Notes: generated by a model not told the origin, from the sequence alone. 64,000 nucleotides of DNA from Neisseria subflava (GCF_024205705.1 NZ_CP073115.1:2356001-2420000), one strand, 5' to 3'; counted from the first letter of the stretch, positions 36,076 through 45,199 are shown. Made by a program: numbers and translations.

Positions 36076-36980
36076 TATAGTTAATTAAAATCAAAATAGG
36101 ATAATAGTGCATCGTCAAATCGAGCGTAATCAGACAAAACGGTTCTCAGATACCGCTTAATATTCGCCCACACCTTCTCAATCGGGTTGAGCTCAGGTGA
36201 ATAAGGTGCAAGAGGCAATACCTTATGTCCCAATTTTTCCGCCATTTCCCGTAAGACACCCATACGGTGAAATCGTGCATTATCTAAAATAATCACCGAT
36301 TTTTGAGTCAATGTGGGCTGTAGGCATTGCTGAAACCACGCTTCAAAAAAGACTCCGGTCATCGTATTTTGATAAACCATCGGAGCAATCAGCCGGTTGC
36401 CGACTTGTGCGGACACCAGAGATAAGCGTCGGTATCTTTTTCCACTTATCTGCGCTTTCACTATTTGCCCTTTTAGGCTGCGGGCATAGGGACGGAACAG
36501 GTAGCGGTCAAATCCTGTTTCATCCAAATAAACACGTTGGTAGTCGGAAAATTCGGCCAGCTGTGTCAAATAATGCGTTACTTTGGCCGGGTCTTGTTCT
36601 TTGTAAGTGGTGGTCTTTTTTTTCGCGTCATCCCCATCTGTTTGAGTGCATAGCAAACGGCGGCTGGCGTACAATCAAAATATTTAGCGATTTCATGCAG
36701 ATAGGCATCCTGGTGTTGCTCAACATATTGAGCCAGTTTTTGCCTATCCAATTTGACGGCATTTAGACCGGTAACTTGATGTTTTAGGCTGCCTGTTTGT
36801 TTTTTAAGGCGAATCCACAGGTAAAGCGTGTTTCTTGACAAGTTAAACGTTGCTGCGGTTTGGCTGATGTTTTTGCATTGTTCGTAATAGTTTAAAGCTT
36901 TGTTTCTTAAGTCCGTAGAATATGCCATGGTTAGACCTTCAAAGTTGAGTATTGTACTATTTTGTTTTTAATTGACTATA
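36076..36980 (-). mobile_element. IS630-family insertion sequence
   Basis: The element is about 905 bp with imperfect inverted repeats of 24 bases: TATAGTTAATTAAAATC at the left end and TATAGTCAATTAAAAAC inverted at the right end, 22 of 24 matching. Both ends carry TA, the target of this family. It holds a two-frame transposase gene. Confidence 0.88.
36081..36928 (-). CDS. IS630-family transposase made by -1 programmed frameshift
   Basis: Frame 1 (36928-36578) starts at ATG and encodes an HTH region (MAYSTDLRNKALNYYEQCKN, SRNTLYLWIRLKK, then CTPAAVCYALKQMGM). Frame 2 (open from 36674 to 36081) encodes the DDE domain: YLDETGFDRY, IILDNARFHRMG and LNPIEKVWANIKRYL. The frames join at a run of eight A (ACGCGAAAAAAAAGACC), where a -1 slip carries frame 1 into TYKEQDPAKVTHYL. 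This arrangement is usual in IS630 relatives. All three catalytic acidic residues are present, so the element may be active. Confidence 0.85.
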
Positions 36981-37022
36981 AATAGGTTAAATCGTTTCGT
37001 TCTTTATTGTGGATAACCCTAT

Positions 37023-37056
37023 AAAAAGGCCGTCTGAAATACTCAGACGGCCTTTT
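37023..37056 (-). terminator. DUS-pair terminator after gnd
   Basis: AAAAGGCCGTCTGA pairs with TCAGACGGCCTTTT across a four-base loop. Confidence 0.82.
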
Positions 37057-37071
37057 GTTTGCCCAGGCAAA

Positions 37072-38520
37072 TTAAATATCGTATGTGGTTGAAGCGGTAT
37101 CGCCGCCCTTGCCTGTCCAGTTGGTATGGAAGAACTCGCCGCGCGGTTTGTCGGTACGCTCGTAAGTGTGCGCGCCGAAGTAGTCGCGTTGCGCTTGCAG
37201 CAGGTTGGCAGGCAGGCGCTCGGAAGTGTAGCCGTCAAGGAAGGTAATTGCAGAAGCCATGCAAGGCATCGGAATACCGCACTCGATCGCTTTGGCCACC
37301 ACTTTACGCCATGCAGGCAGACAGGTTTCCAACACGCCTTTGAAATAAGGATCGGAACCCAAGAAGATCAAATCAGGATTGGCTTCGTATGCGTCGCGGA
37401 TGTTGCCCAAGAACGCGCTGCGGATGATACAACCTTCGCGCCACAAGAGGGCGGTATTGCCGTAATTCAATGCCCAATCGTTGTTTTCGCTGGCTTCGCG
37501 GATCAGCATAAAGCCTTGTGCATAAGAAATGATTTTGGATGCCAACAGGGCTTGGCGCAAAGCATCCACCCATGCGGCTTTGTCGCCTTCAATCGGGGTA
37601 ATGGTTTTACCAAACAGGCTGTTTGCTTGGGCGCGTTGGTCTTTAAACGCGGACACGCAACGTGCAAATACGGCTTCGGAAATCAAGGTTAACGGAATAC
37701 CCAAATCGAGGGCATTGATGCCGGTCCACTTGCCTGTACCTTTTTGACCTGCGGTATCAAGGATTTTTTCGACCAAAGGTTCGCCGTTTTCATCTCTGTA
37801 ACCCAAAATCGCAGCGGTAATTTCGACCAGATAAGAATCCAGTTCGGTTTTGTTCCACTCGTTGAAGATTTGGTGCATTTCGTCATAAGACAGACCCAAA
37901 CCATCTTTCATGAATTGGTACGCTTCGCAAATCAACTGCATGTCGCCGTATTCAATGCCGTTGTGCACCATTTTGACGAAGTGGCCCGCACCATCGCGAC
38001 CGACCCAGTCGCAGCAAGGCTCGCCTTGAGGCGTTTTGGCGGAGATGGCTTGGAAAATAGGCTTAACAGCAGGCCATGCGACTTCATCGCCGCCAGGCAT
38101 GATAGACGGGCCGTGACGCGCGCCTTCTTCGCCGCCGGACACGCCCGCGCCGATAAAACGGATGCCTTTTGCCGCCAGCTCGTGGGTGCGGCGGGTGGAA
38201 TCGGGATAGTTGGCGTTGCCGCCGTCAATAATGATGTCACCTTCATCCAAAAGTGGAACGAGTTGCTCGATAAAATCGTCAACAACAGAACCAGCGCGAA
38301 CCATCATCATGATTTTGCGTGGTTTTTCTAATTTATCAACCAGATCTTGCAGTGAATATGCGCCGATAATATTAGTATTTTTGGCTGCGCCGTTTAAAAA
38401 ATCATCTACTTTGCTAGTCGTCCGGTTGTATGCAACAACTTTAAAGCCGTTGTCGTTCATGTTGAGAATCAGGTTTTGCCCCATTACGGCAAGGCCGATT
38501 ACGCCAATGTCGCCTTTCAT
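37072..38520 (-). CDS. gnd: 6-phosphogluconate dehydrogenase (decarboxylating)
   Basis: Gnd oxidises 6-phosphogluconate to ribulose 5-phosphate and CO2 in the pentose phosphate pathway, making NADPH. The product has 482 residues, the normal length. The N-terminal Rossmann motif is GVIGLAVMGQNLILNM; the substrate and catalytic region GAGVSGGEEGARHGPSIMPGG is near residue 125, HFVKMVHNGIEYGDM near 185 and the all-helical C-terminal domain follows. It is flanked by intergenic DnaA boxes at 37008-37016 and 38802-38810. Confidence 0.97.
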   Translation of the reverse strand: MKGDIGVIGLAVMGQNLILNMNDNGFKVVAYNRTTSKVDDFLNGAAKNTNIIGAYSLQDLVDKLEKPRKIMMMVRAGSVVDDFIEQLVPLLDEGDIIIDGGNANYPDSTRRTHELAAKGIRFIGAGVSGGEEGARHGPSIMPGGDEVAWPAVKPIFQAISAKTPQGEPCCDWVGRDGAGHFVKMVHNGIEYGDMQLICEAYQFMKDGLGLSYDEMHQIFNEWNKTELDSYLVEITAAILGYRDENGEPLVEKILDTAGQKGTGKWTGINALDLGIPLTLISEAVFARCVSAFKDQRAQANSLFGKTITPIEGDKAAWVDALRQALLASKIISYAQGFMLIREASENNDWALNYGNTALLWREGCIIRSAFLGNIRDAYEANPDLIFLGSDPYFKGVLETCLPAWRKVVAKAIECGIPMPCMASAITFLDGYTSERLPANLLQAQRDYFGAHTYERTDKPRGEFFHTNWTGKGGDTASTTYDI

Positions 38521-38996
38521 TTGGTGAAACTCCGTTATTGATTAAATTTATCAAGCGTAACTCTAGCTGATTTACAACTTTTTAACAATCCTTAACTTTT
38601 TAATTTTTTGAAAAGATGCCTTTACGTTTCAGACGGCCTTTGCCTTTGAGAAAACAAACTATAAATTAGATTTTAAATAATAAATAGAAGATGATATTGA
38701 GTACTGCCCCAGCTTGTTGATAACTTTGATTACAAAAAATTTTCAAATACTTAGCTGATATTTTTTGATGAGGATAAAGTAAGGTCGGCCTTGTTTGCAG
38801 ATGTGGATAAATTTTTCCTACTGCTTCATTCTGTGGGTAACTTTTTGCCTGTGCACAATCTTAGCTTGTTTTATACTTCTTCAGTCGGAACTGATTGACT
38901 AAAGAAATAGTCAAATTGTTTTTTATTTCAAGCTATTTTCATATTTCCTTTTATTTAAGCTGGGAAAAGGCCATCTGAAAATATGTCAATAAGGGT
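38521..38996. other. AT-rich gap between gnd and ggt with DnaA boxes
   Basis: This 476-bp non-coding gap separates divergent genes. It contains one perfect DnaA box on the minus strand (38802-38810) and two one-mismatch boxes in the same orientation (38715-38723 and 38832-38840). A single DUS lies near 38630. I see no small gene. Confidence 0.6.
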
Positions 38997-39002
38997 ATGC
39001 AT

Positions 39003-40772
39003 ATGAAGTTTTCCTTTAGTATTAACCTGTTATCTGTTTTAATTTTGGCCGCTTGTGCGCAACAGCCGATTCAAAAGCCTCAAGTTGCCCTGCCCTCCAT
39101 ATCTATGGATAACCATGCGCCGGAGCAAGGGACGGGGCTGACGGAGCAGAAATTAATCCGCGCCAAACATTATATGGCGGCGTCTGCCAATCCGCTGGCA
39201 ACTGAAGCCGGTTATGAAATTTTGAAGCGCGGCGGCAGTGCGATAGATGCGATGGTTGCCATGCAGACAACTTTGGGACTGGTTGAGCCGCAGTCTTCCG
39301 GATTGGGCGGCGGCGCGTTTTTGGTGTATTGGGACAATAAGGCGAAAAAGCTGACAACGTTTGATGCCCGAGAAACGGCGCCGAAAGCGGCAACGCCGGG
39401 GCTTTTCTTGGACGAAAACGGCAAACCGATGGGCTTTATGAAAGCTGTGGTCGGCGGCCGTTCGGTCGGTGTGCCGGGGATTCCGAAGCTGCTCGAAGAT
39501 GTCCACAAGCGTTACGGAAAATTGCCGTGGGCAAGTTTGTTTGAAAAACCGATTACTTTGGCGGAACAGGGTTTTGCTGTTTCTCCGCGTATGGCGAAAT
39601 CCATCGAACAAAATTTGGAACCCTTGCAACGTTATCCGCAAACTGCTGCCTATTTCTTACCCGACGGCAAACCTTTGGCTGCGGGAACGGTTTTGAAAAA
39701 TCCTGAATTTGCGCGTTCTGTGCGCCTGTTGGCGGAAAAAGGCAGTGCGCCGTTTTATCAGGGAATGCAGGCGCAGAATATTGTTCGTGCCGTTACCGGT
39801 GCTGTGGATAATCCCGGCAAAATCAGCATGGCGGATTTGAAAAACTATCAAGTTATCGAGCGTCAACCGGTTTGTGCACCGTATCGTGAATATGAAGTTT
39901 GCGGCATGGGCGCGCCAAGTTCGGGCGCAATCGCTTTGGGGCAGATTTTGGGCGTATTGCAAAATCAGGATATGAAGGCGTTGGGCGCGGAAAATATCCA
40001 CAGTTGGCGCTGGATAGGCGATGCGTCGCGGATTGCGTTTGCCGACCGTGATTATTATGTCGGCGATCCTGCGTTTGTAAACGTTCCGACCCGTGCCATG
40101 ATTTCTCAGGCTTATTTGAAACCGCGTGCCGAAGAAATCCGCAAGGCTGACAAGGCATTGGAAACTATTCAGGCAGGCAAGTTTGGCAAAGCATACGCGC
40201 AGGGTATGGCGGTCGAGCTGCCGTCCACCAGCCATTTGGTGGTTGTGGATAAAGACGGCAACGTCGTGTCGATGACGACTTCGATTGAAAACGCGTTCGG
40301 TTCGGGGCTGATGGCAAACGGCTATCTGCTCAACAACGAATTAACCGATTTTGCCTTCAACCCTGTTGGAGAGGATGGTAAAACGGTGGCAAACAGCGTT
40401 GCCGGTGGAAAACGTCCGCGTTCTTCGATGGCGCCGACCATTGTGATGAAAGACGGAAAACCTTATATGGCGGTCGGTTCGCTGGGTGGCAGCCGCATTA
40501 TCGGTTTCGTTGCTAAAACGTTGGTGGCGCATATCGACTGGGGTATGGACATTCAGACGGCAATTTCACTGCCGAATATGCTCAATCGCGGCAGCCAGTA
40601 TGAGATTGAGGATAAAACAGCGGCTGCGGATAAAGCGGCTGCGTTGGAAAAATTGGGCTACAAAGTCCAAATCCGCGATTTGAATTCCGGCGTACAAGGC
40701 ATTGTGATCGGCAAAGACGGTTTGCTCGGCGGCGCCGACCCGCGTCGTGAAGGCAAGGTCATGGGCGATTGA
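39003..40772 (+). CDS. ggt: Gamma-glutamyltransferase
   Basis: Ggt hydrolyses or transfers the gamma-glutamyl group of glutathione; in Neisseria it supports use of extracellular gamma-glutamyl peptides as a cysteine source. The product has 589 residues from the second ATG (39003), which has AAGGG at the right distance; the ATG at 38997 is too close. The signal INLLSVLILAAC indicates a lipoprotein. Family motifs are GGSAIDAMVAMQTTLGLVEPQSSGLGGG near 80, and the autoprocessing site with catalytic Thr in ELPSTSHLVVVDKDGNVVSM near 408, followed by NGYLLNNELTDF and KRPRSSMAPTIV. Confidence 0.95.
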   Translation: MKFSFSINLLSVLILAACAQQPIQKPQVALPSISMDNHAPEQGTGLTEQKLIRAKHYMAASANPLATEAGYEILKRGGSAIDAMVAMQTTLGLVEPQSSGLGGGAFLVYWDNKAKKLTTFDARETAPKAATPGLFLDENGKPMGFMKAVVGGRSVGVPGIPKLLEDVHKRYGKLPWASLFEKPITLAEQGFAVSPRMAKSIEQNLEPLQRYPQTAAYFLPDGKPLAAGTVLKNPEFARSVRLLAEKGSAPFYQGMQAQNIVRAVTGAVDNPGKISMADLKNYQVIERQPVCAPYREYEVCGMGAPSSGAIALGQILGVLQNQDMKALGAENIHSWRWIGDASRIAFADRDYYVGDPAFVNVPTRAMISQAYLKPRAEEIRKADKALETIQAGKFGKAYAQGMAVELPSTSHLVVVDKDGNVVSMTTSIENAFGSGLMANGYLLNNELTDFAFNPVGEDGKTVANSVAGGKRPRSSMAPTIVMKDGKPYMAVGSLGGSRIIGFVAKTLVAHIDWGMDIQTAISLPNMLNRGSQYEIEDKTAAADKAAALEKLGYKVQIRDLNSGVQGIVIGKDGLLGGADPRREGKVMGD

Positions 40773-40791
40773 TATTGTCGGTTTGACATGC

Positions 40792-40830
40792 AAAGGCCGT
40801 CTGAACAGCTTCGTTTCAGACGGCCTTTTT
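40792..40830 (+). terminator. DUS-pair terminator after ggt
   Basis: AAAGGCCGTCTGAA pairs with TTCAGACGGCCTTT, followed by a T run. Confidence 0.85.
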
Positions 40831-40953
40831 AGTTTTGGAAAATATATGTATAAGATGTGTATAAGAATAACGTTAAATTTTAATATTTTTATTTTTCAAT
40901 AAGATAAAAGATATAAATATGTGGATAATTACTTGTGGAAAATAACATAATTT

Positions 40954-40983
40954 AGGCCGTCTGAAAGGTTCAGATGGCCTTTT
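40954..40983 (-). terminator. Imperfect DUS-pair hairpin after lpxC
   Basis: AGGCCGTCTGAA pairs with TTCAGATGGCCT (one G-U type mismatch) with a three-base loop. A DnaA box lies just to its left (40920-40928). Confidence 0.6.
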
Positions 40984-41009
40984 CATTGGACTGTTTTATC
41001 TATTTTCTA

Positions 41010-41924
41010 TCAGGCTGCCGGCAACTCGTGAAAAGCGCTGGGCAAGTCTTCATCATCGGCAAACTCAACCCATTCGTAAGTGCTTTCATTTGCCAAAACA
41101 GCACGCAACAGCGCATTATTGATGGCATGGCCTGATTTGTAACCTTCAAACGCGCCGATAATCGGATGGCCGACAATGTACAAATCGCCAATCGCATCAA
41201 GGATTTTGTGGCGGACAAATTCATCGGGATAGCGCAAACCTTCCGGATTCAAAACATCCATATCGTCAATCACGATGGCATTGTTCAAATTGCCGCCCAG
41301 TCCGAGATTGTGGGCGCGCATCATTTCCACTTCGTGCATAAAGCCGAAGGTACGGGCGCGGGCAATCTCATCGATATAGGATTTTCCTGCAAAATCAATC
41401 TCGAAAGTAGGTGCGCTGCGGTTGAATACGGGATGGTCAAATTCGATGGTTAAAGTAACTTTAAAGCCGTCATAAGGCGTAAAGCGTACCCATTTTCCGG
41501 TTTCTTTGATTTCAACGGGTTTGAGGATTTTTAAAAAACGTTTTTGGGCTTTTTGATCCACCACGCCTGCATCTTGTAAAAGGTAAATAAACGGCAGGCT
41601 GGAGCCGTCCATAATCGGAATTTCAGGCGCGTTCAATTCAATCAAGGCATTGTCGATGCCATAGGCAGACAGAGCTGACATAATGTGTTCAATCGTGCCG
41701 ATGCGCACGCCTTTATCGGTAACGATGGTTGAAGAGAGGCGGGTATCGTTGATCAAATAAGGATTCAATTTGATTATTTTACCCATTTCCCCACTTAAAT
41801 CGGTACGGCGGAACGAAATACCGCTGTTTTCTTCGGCAGGATGCAAAGTCAGAGCGACCCTTTCGCCCGAATGCAGGCCGACGCCGGTAACGCTTACTGA
41901 TTTGGCTAAAGTCCGTTGCAGCAT
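41010..41924 (-). CDS. lpxC: UDP-3-O-acyl-N-acetylglucosamine deacetylase
   Basis: LpxC catalyses the committed step of lipid A synthesis, a zinc-dependent deacetylation in the cytoplasm. The product has 304 residues. The zinc ligands are visible: His in TIEHIMSALSAYGIDNA near 78, and HKILD near 238, in FVRHKILDAIGDLY; the catalytic-type His is in GYKSGHAINNALL near 265. The N-terminus (MLQRTLAKSVSVTGVGLHSG) is typical. From memory, pilE is a neighbour of lpxC in meningococcus and gonococcus; here the next gene is gapA. Confidence 0.97.
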   Translation of the reverse strand: MLQRTLAKSVSVTGVGLHSGERVALTLHPAEENSGISFRRTDLSGEMGKIIKLNPYLINDTRLSSTIVTDKGVRIGTIEHIMSALSAYGIDNALIELNAPEIPIMDGSSLPFIYLLQDAGVVDQKAQKRFLKILKPVEIKETGKWVRFTPYDGFKVTLTIEFDHPVFNRSAPTFEIDFAGKSYIDEIARARTFGFMHEVEMMRAHNLGLGGNLNNAIVIDDMDVLNPEGLRYPDEFVRHKILDAIGDLYIVGHPIIGAFEGYKSGHAINNALLRAVLANESTYEWVEFADDEDLPSAFHELPAA

Positions 41925-42573
41925 AATTGCTTCCTTTTAAAAAGTCTGATGGGCAAATGATACGTTAAAAAGGAAAAAACAAGCCATCATTTTTAATAGT
42001 ATTTGCCAATATGGATGTTTTGCGGGGGTGAAATTCAATATTTAAATTATCCACAATAGTATGTGAAATTGAAATGGATAATTTGGGTTTTATCCACAGA
42101 TAAATAGAAAAACTAAGATTCTATCCTTTTTTATTCCGGCATTCAGTTGAGGTTGGCCTCAAAGATAAAAAGGAATTATCAAATTGGTTTTAAAGAAAGT
42201 TATTCTGTTATCCACAGATGGTTTGGTTCTTCATCAAAATCATCATTTTAAAAATTAAAATATTATGACTTGAAGAAAACATTGGGTTATCAACACAAAA
42301 GTGGCAAAATATGAGAAATAGAACTAAGTTCATGATTTCCATAAACTTATGAAAATTTTAAAATTGGAAAATGGTTTTTATGAAATAAAATATTAAAAAC
42401 CAGGACTAATCCGATTTGTCTGATATTTTCCTACAAACAAGAATTTCATGTTTTCTTTATTTAAATCAAACAACTTAAAAGTAATCATCTGTAATCCTAG
42501 AAAGTAATTTTATTTCAGGATACAATGGCCTTACTGAAAAATTTTTCCCATTCCATCTAATAGGAGTAGCAAA
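41925..42573. other. Candidate chromosomal replication origin (oriC)
   Basis: This gene-free 649-bp gap is very AT-rich. It has three perfect DnaA boxes TTATCCACA at 42047-42055, 42090-42098 and 42208-42216, plus TTATCAACA at 42287-42295, all in the same orientation. About 230 bases of still higher AT content follow (42300-42530), suitable as an unwinding element. The divergent genes lpxC and gapA flank it, and parS sites lie 3 and 6 kb to the right. dnaA is not in the window. The call is an inference from these signals. Confidence 0.6.
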
Positions 42574-43578
42574 ATGAGTATTAAAGTAGCGATTAATGGT
42601 TTTGGCCGTATCGGTCGTCTGGCATTGCGTCAAATTGAAAAAGCCCAAGGTATCGAAGTCGTTGCTGTTAACGACTTGACTCCTGCCGATATGCTGCTGC
42701 ACCTCTTTAAATACGACAGTACTCAAGGCCGTTTTGAAGGTTCTGCCGAATTGAAAGATGATGCGATTGTTGTTAACGGCAAAGAAATCAAAGTATTTGC
42801 CAATCCTAATCCTGAAGAATTGCCTTGGGGCGAGCTGGGTGTGGATGTTGTCCTCGAATGTACCGGTTTCTTTACCAGTAAAACCAAAGCTGAGGCTCAT
42901 ATCCGTGCCGGTGCGCGTAAAGTTGTGATTTCTGCCCCTGGCGGCAATGATGTGAAAACTGTTGTATACGGCGTAAACCAAGATATTTTGGACGGCAGCG
43001 AAACTGTTATTTCAGCCGCTTCTTGTACGACTAACTGTCTGGCCCCTATGGCTGCGGTATTGCAAAAAGAATTCGGTATTGTTGAAGGTCTGATGACCAC
43101 CATCCACGCTTATACCGGCGACCAAAACACCCTTGACGCGCCACACCGTAAAGGAGACTTCCGCCGCGCCCGTGCCGCTGCCTTGAATATCGTACCGAAC
43201 AGCACCGGTGCCGCTAAAGCCATCGGCTTGGTTATCCCTGAGTTGAACGGTAAACTTGATGGTTCTGCCCAACGCGTTCCTGTAGCTACCGGCTCTTTGA
43301 CCGAACTGGTTTCTATTCTCGAACGCCCTGTTACCAAAGAAGAAATCAATGCAGCCATGAAAGCTGCCGCCAACGATGCTTTAGGCTACACTGAAGATCA
43401 AATCGTTTCTTCCGACGTTATTGGTATTGAATACGGCTCACTCTTCGATGCGACTCAAACCCGCGTGATGACTGTTGGTGACAAACAATTGGTGAAAACC
43501 GTTGCTTGGTACGACAATGAAATGTCTTACACTTGCCAATTGGTTCGTACCTTGGAATTCTTTGCCAGCAAAATCTAA
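42574..43578 (+). CDS. gapA: Glyceraldehyde-3-phosphate dehydrogenase
   Basis: The product has 334 residues and carries the full GAPDH architecture: NAD-binding MSIKVAINGFGRIGRLALRQ at the start, the catalytic Cys in SAASCTTNCLAP near 152, the His in TTIHAYTGDQNTLDAPH near 178, and the C-terminal AWYDNEMSYTCQLVRT. The Asp of VAVNDLTPADML near 34 suggests NAD preference. TAGGAG precedes the start. Meningococcus has two gapA paralogues; which one this corresponds to cannot be fixed from sequence alone, but the neighbours suggest the copy near the origin. Confidence 0.96.
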   Translation: MSIKVAINGFGRIGRLALRQIEKAQGIEVVAVNDLTPADMLLHLFKYDSTQGRFEGSAELKDDAIVVNGKEIKVFANPNPEELPWGELGVDVVLECTGFFTSKTKAEAHIRAGARKVVISAPGGNDVKTVVYGVNQDILDGSETVISAASCTTNCLAPMAAVLQKEFGIVEGLMTTIHAYTGDQNTLDAPHRKGDFRRARAAALNIVPNSTGAAKAIGLVIPELNGKLDGSAQRVPVATGSLTELVSILERPVTKEEINAAMKAAANDALGYTEDQIVSSDVIGIEYGSLFDATQTRVMTVGDKQLVKTVAWYDNEMSYTCQLVRTLEFFASKI

Positions 43579-43614
43579 AGGATAACAGGTTGAATCAATC
43601 ATCTGTGGATAATT

Positions 43615-43647
43615 AAAAGGCCGTCTGAACATTTCAGACGGCCTTTT
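43615..43647. terminator. Bidirectional DUS-pair terminator between gapA and trmO
   Basis: AAAAGGCCGTCTGAA pairs with its inverse across a three-base loop between convergent genes. Confidence 0.87.
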
Positions 43648-43672
43648 GTGTGTAGATAGATTCAATTTGCAA

Positions 43673-44347
43673 TCAGATTGTGGATAGTTTAATTACTGTG
43701 GCACATTTGTTTTCTATCCTAAACTGCACTTCATAATCCGCAATATTCATCACATAAATCCGTTCGGGAATATCTTGATAGGCAGGGCGAGGATCTTGGG
43801 CGATGCTTTGCTCAATGAGCTGTTTTTCTTCTGTGGATAAATGTTCCGCAAGCGTATTTTCTGCCCAGACTACGCTCAATTCTTCAGGTTTGCCGCTGAC
43901 AAAACCTGATGATGCGTCAGGTTTGGATTCGACAAACGGGATGTAGGGTTTGATATCCACTACCGGAGTACCGTCCAATAGGTCTGCGCCGCTGCAATAG
44001 ATGCGGACAGGTTTGCCTGTTTCGATACGTTCGAGTTTCAGCAGGGATAAACCGAGATGATTGGGGCGGTGCGGGCTGCGCGTGGCAAATACGCCCATTT
44101 TTTGTTTGCCTCCAAGCCGTGGCGGACGCACCATTTGTGCCCAACCTTCATCCAATACGCCGTGGAAAATAAAACTTATCCACACATAGTCGAAATCTTC
44201 CAAGCCCCGAACGCTGTCTGCGGTAAATTCAGGAGCGAGTTCAATGTAAATTTCTGCTGCAGGAACCAAACCGGGTTGGCGGGCAATGCCGAATTTTTGT
44301 TTGTAGGGGGAATGAACGGTTGCAATAGGCGTAATCGAATAGGACAT
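43673..44347 (-). CDS. trmO: tRNA (N6-threonylcarbamoyladenosine(37)-N6)-methyltransferase TrmO
   Basis: TrmO (TsaA/YaeB family) uses SAM to methylate t6A37 of certain tRNAs. The product has 224 residues. The family beta-barrel signature is seen in SITPIATVHSPYKQKFGIARQP at the start, RGLEDFDYVWISFIFH near 48, VFATRSPHRPNHLGLSLLKLE near 86 and DLLDGTPVVDIKPYIPF near 125. The tail PERIYVMNIADYEVQFRI is neisserial-type. tsaC, needed to make the t6A substrate, lies at 50564 in the same window. Confidence 0.92.
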   Translation of the reverse strand: MSYSITPIATVHSPYKQKFGIARQPGLVPAAEIYIELAPEFTADSVRGLEDFDYVWISFIFHGVLDEGWAQMVRPPRLGGKQKMGVFATRSPHRPNHLGLSLLKLERIETGKPVRIYCSGADLLDGTPVVDIKPYIPFVESKPDASSGFVSGKPEELSVVWAENTLAEHLSTEEKQLIEQSIAQDPRPAYQDIPERIYVMNIADYEVQFRIENKCATVIKLSTI

Positions 44348-44420
44348 AATTTGTGGATAAATATTCTGTGCAAACTGTCATCATATCACAGATGTTTTCC
44401 CACATTTTGCGGTAGTAATT

Positions 44421-44429
44421 TGTTATAAT
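44421..44429 (+). promoter_or_regulatory. Extended -10 promoter of the nicotinamidase gene
   Basis: TGTTATAAT matches the extended -10 (TGN followed by TATAAT) about 90 bases before the start codon. There is no good -35, as is usual for this promoter type. Confidence 0.5.
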
Positions 44430-44517
44430 ACAAAGCATTTATTCCAAATGTCCGTACATGGGCAATAAATGCCCAATTTGAATAATATAAAATAAAATCA
44501 ATAGGTTAAATTAATCC

Positions 44518-45153
44518 ATGATTGTTTCTATCGATGTAGATGCACAAAAAACGTTTACGCCTTTGTGCCCGAAAGAATTGCCTGTTGGCGAAGGTCATCT
44601 GATTGCGGATGAACTCAATGCCCAAGCTGCATTGGCGGATTTGCGCGTGATGACTAAAGATGCGCATCATGCCGCGGCAAAATGGCTTGTGGATAATCCT
44701 GTTGATATGTTGAAACCGACGGGTTTGCCCGATGCAGATTTGACTTGGGTGTCTCATGCGATGGTTGGAACATATGGCTATGAGTTGTTAGATGGTCTGC
44801 CTTCAGCCAAAGAATACGATTATTGCGTTTGGAAAGGCGTCGATCCTGAGTTACACCCCTACGGAGCATGTTTTCACGATATTGAAGAAAAGCTCAGTAC
44901 AGGTTTGATCGAATGGTTGCGCTGTCAAAATGCAGATATGGTCATTGTCGGCGGTTTGGCAACGGATTATTGTGTGAAGACAACAGTTTTACAGTTGCTT
45001 AAAGGCGGGGCTTGGAAAGTCATCGTCAATCAGGCGGCTTGCCGCGGCATTGCTCCTGAAACGGTTGAATCAGCATGGCAGGAAATGCATTCTGCCGGGG
45101 CTATTATTTTAGAAAACGCCGAAGAAATAAAAAAATACATTAATAATCAGTAA
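44518..45153 (+). CDS. pncA: Nicotinamidase (isochorismatase-like hydrolase)
   Basis: PncA hydrolyses nicotinamide to nicotinate for NAD salvage. The product has 211 residues. The catalytic triad is visible: Asp in VSIDVDAQKTF near 8, Lys in CVWKGVDPELHPYG near 106 and Cys in VGGLATDYCVKTTVLQLLKGG near 156. Metal-ligand candidates lie in VMTKDAHHAAAKW near 50. The nicotinamidase assignment is favoured over other isochorismatases by the WKG and ATDYCV patterns. Confidence 0.87.
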   Translation: MIVSIDVDAQKTFTPLCPKELPVGEGHLIADELNAQAALADLRVMTKDAHHAAAKWLVDNPVDMLKPTGLPDADLTWVSHAMVGTYGYELLDGLPSAKEYDYCVWKGVDPELHPYGACFHDIEEKLSTGLIEWLRCQNADMVIVGGLATDYCVKTTVLQLLKGGAWKVIVNQAACRGIAPETVESAWQEMHSAGAIILENAEEIKKYINNQ

Positions 45154-45172
45154 ATTATATTTTAAATTCTGT

Positions 45173-45188
45173 TGTTTCACGTGAAACA
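45173..45188. promoter_or_regulatory. parS centromere site (perfect)
   Basis: TGTTTCACGTGAAACA is a 16-base palindrome identical to the widely conserved chromosomal ParB-binding site. It lies 11 bases before the waaC start codon, in the place of the ribosome site. Confidence 0.9.
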
Positions 45189-45199
45189 TTTTCCAAAAT

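Noticed and set aside
39803..40252. DnaA boxes inside ggt as functional sites
   Set aside because: Both fall in coding sequence for common residues (AVDN, VVDK), so they may be codon-driven; I counted them but give them little weight individually.
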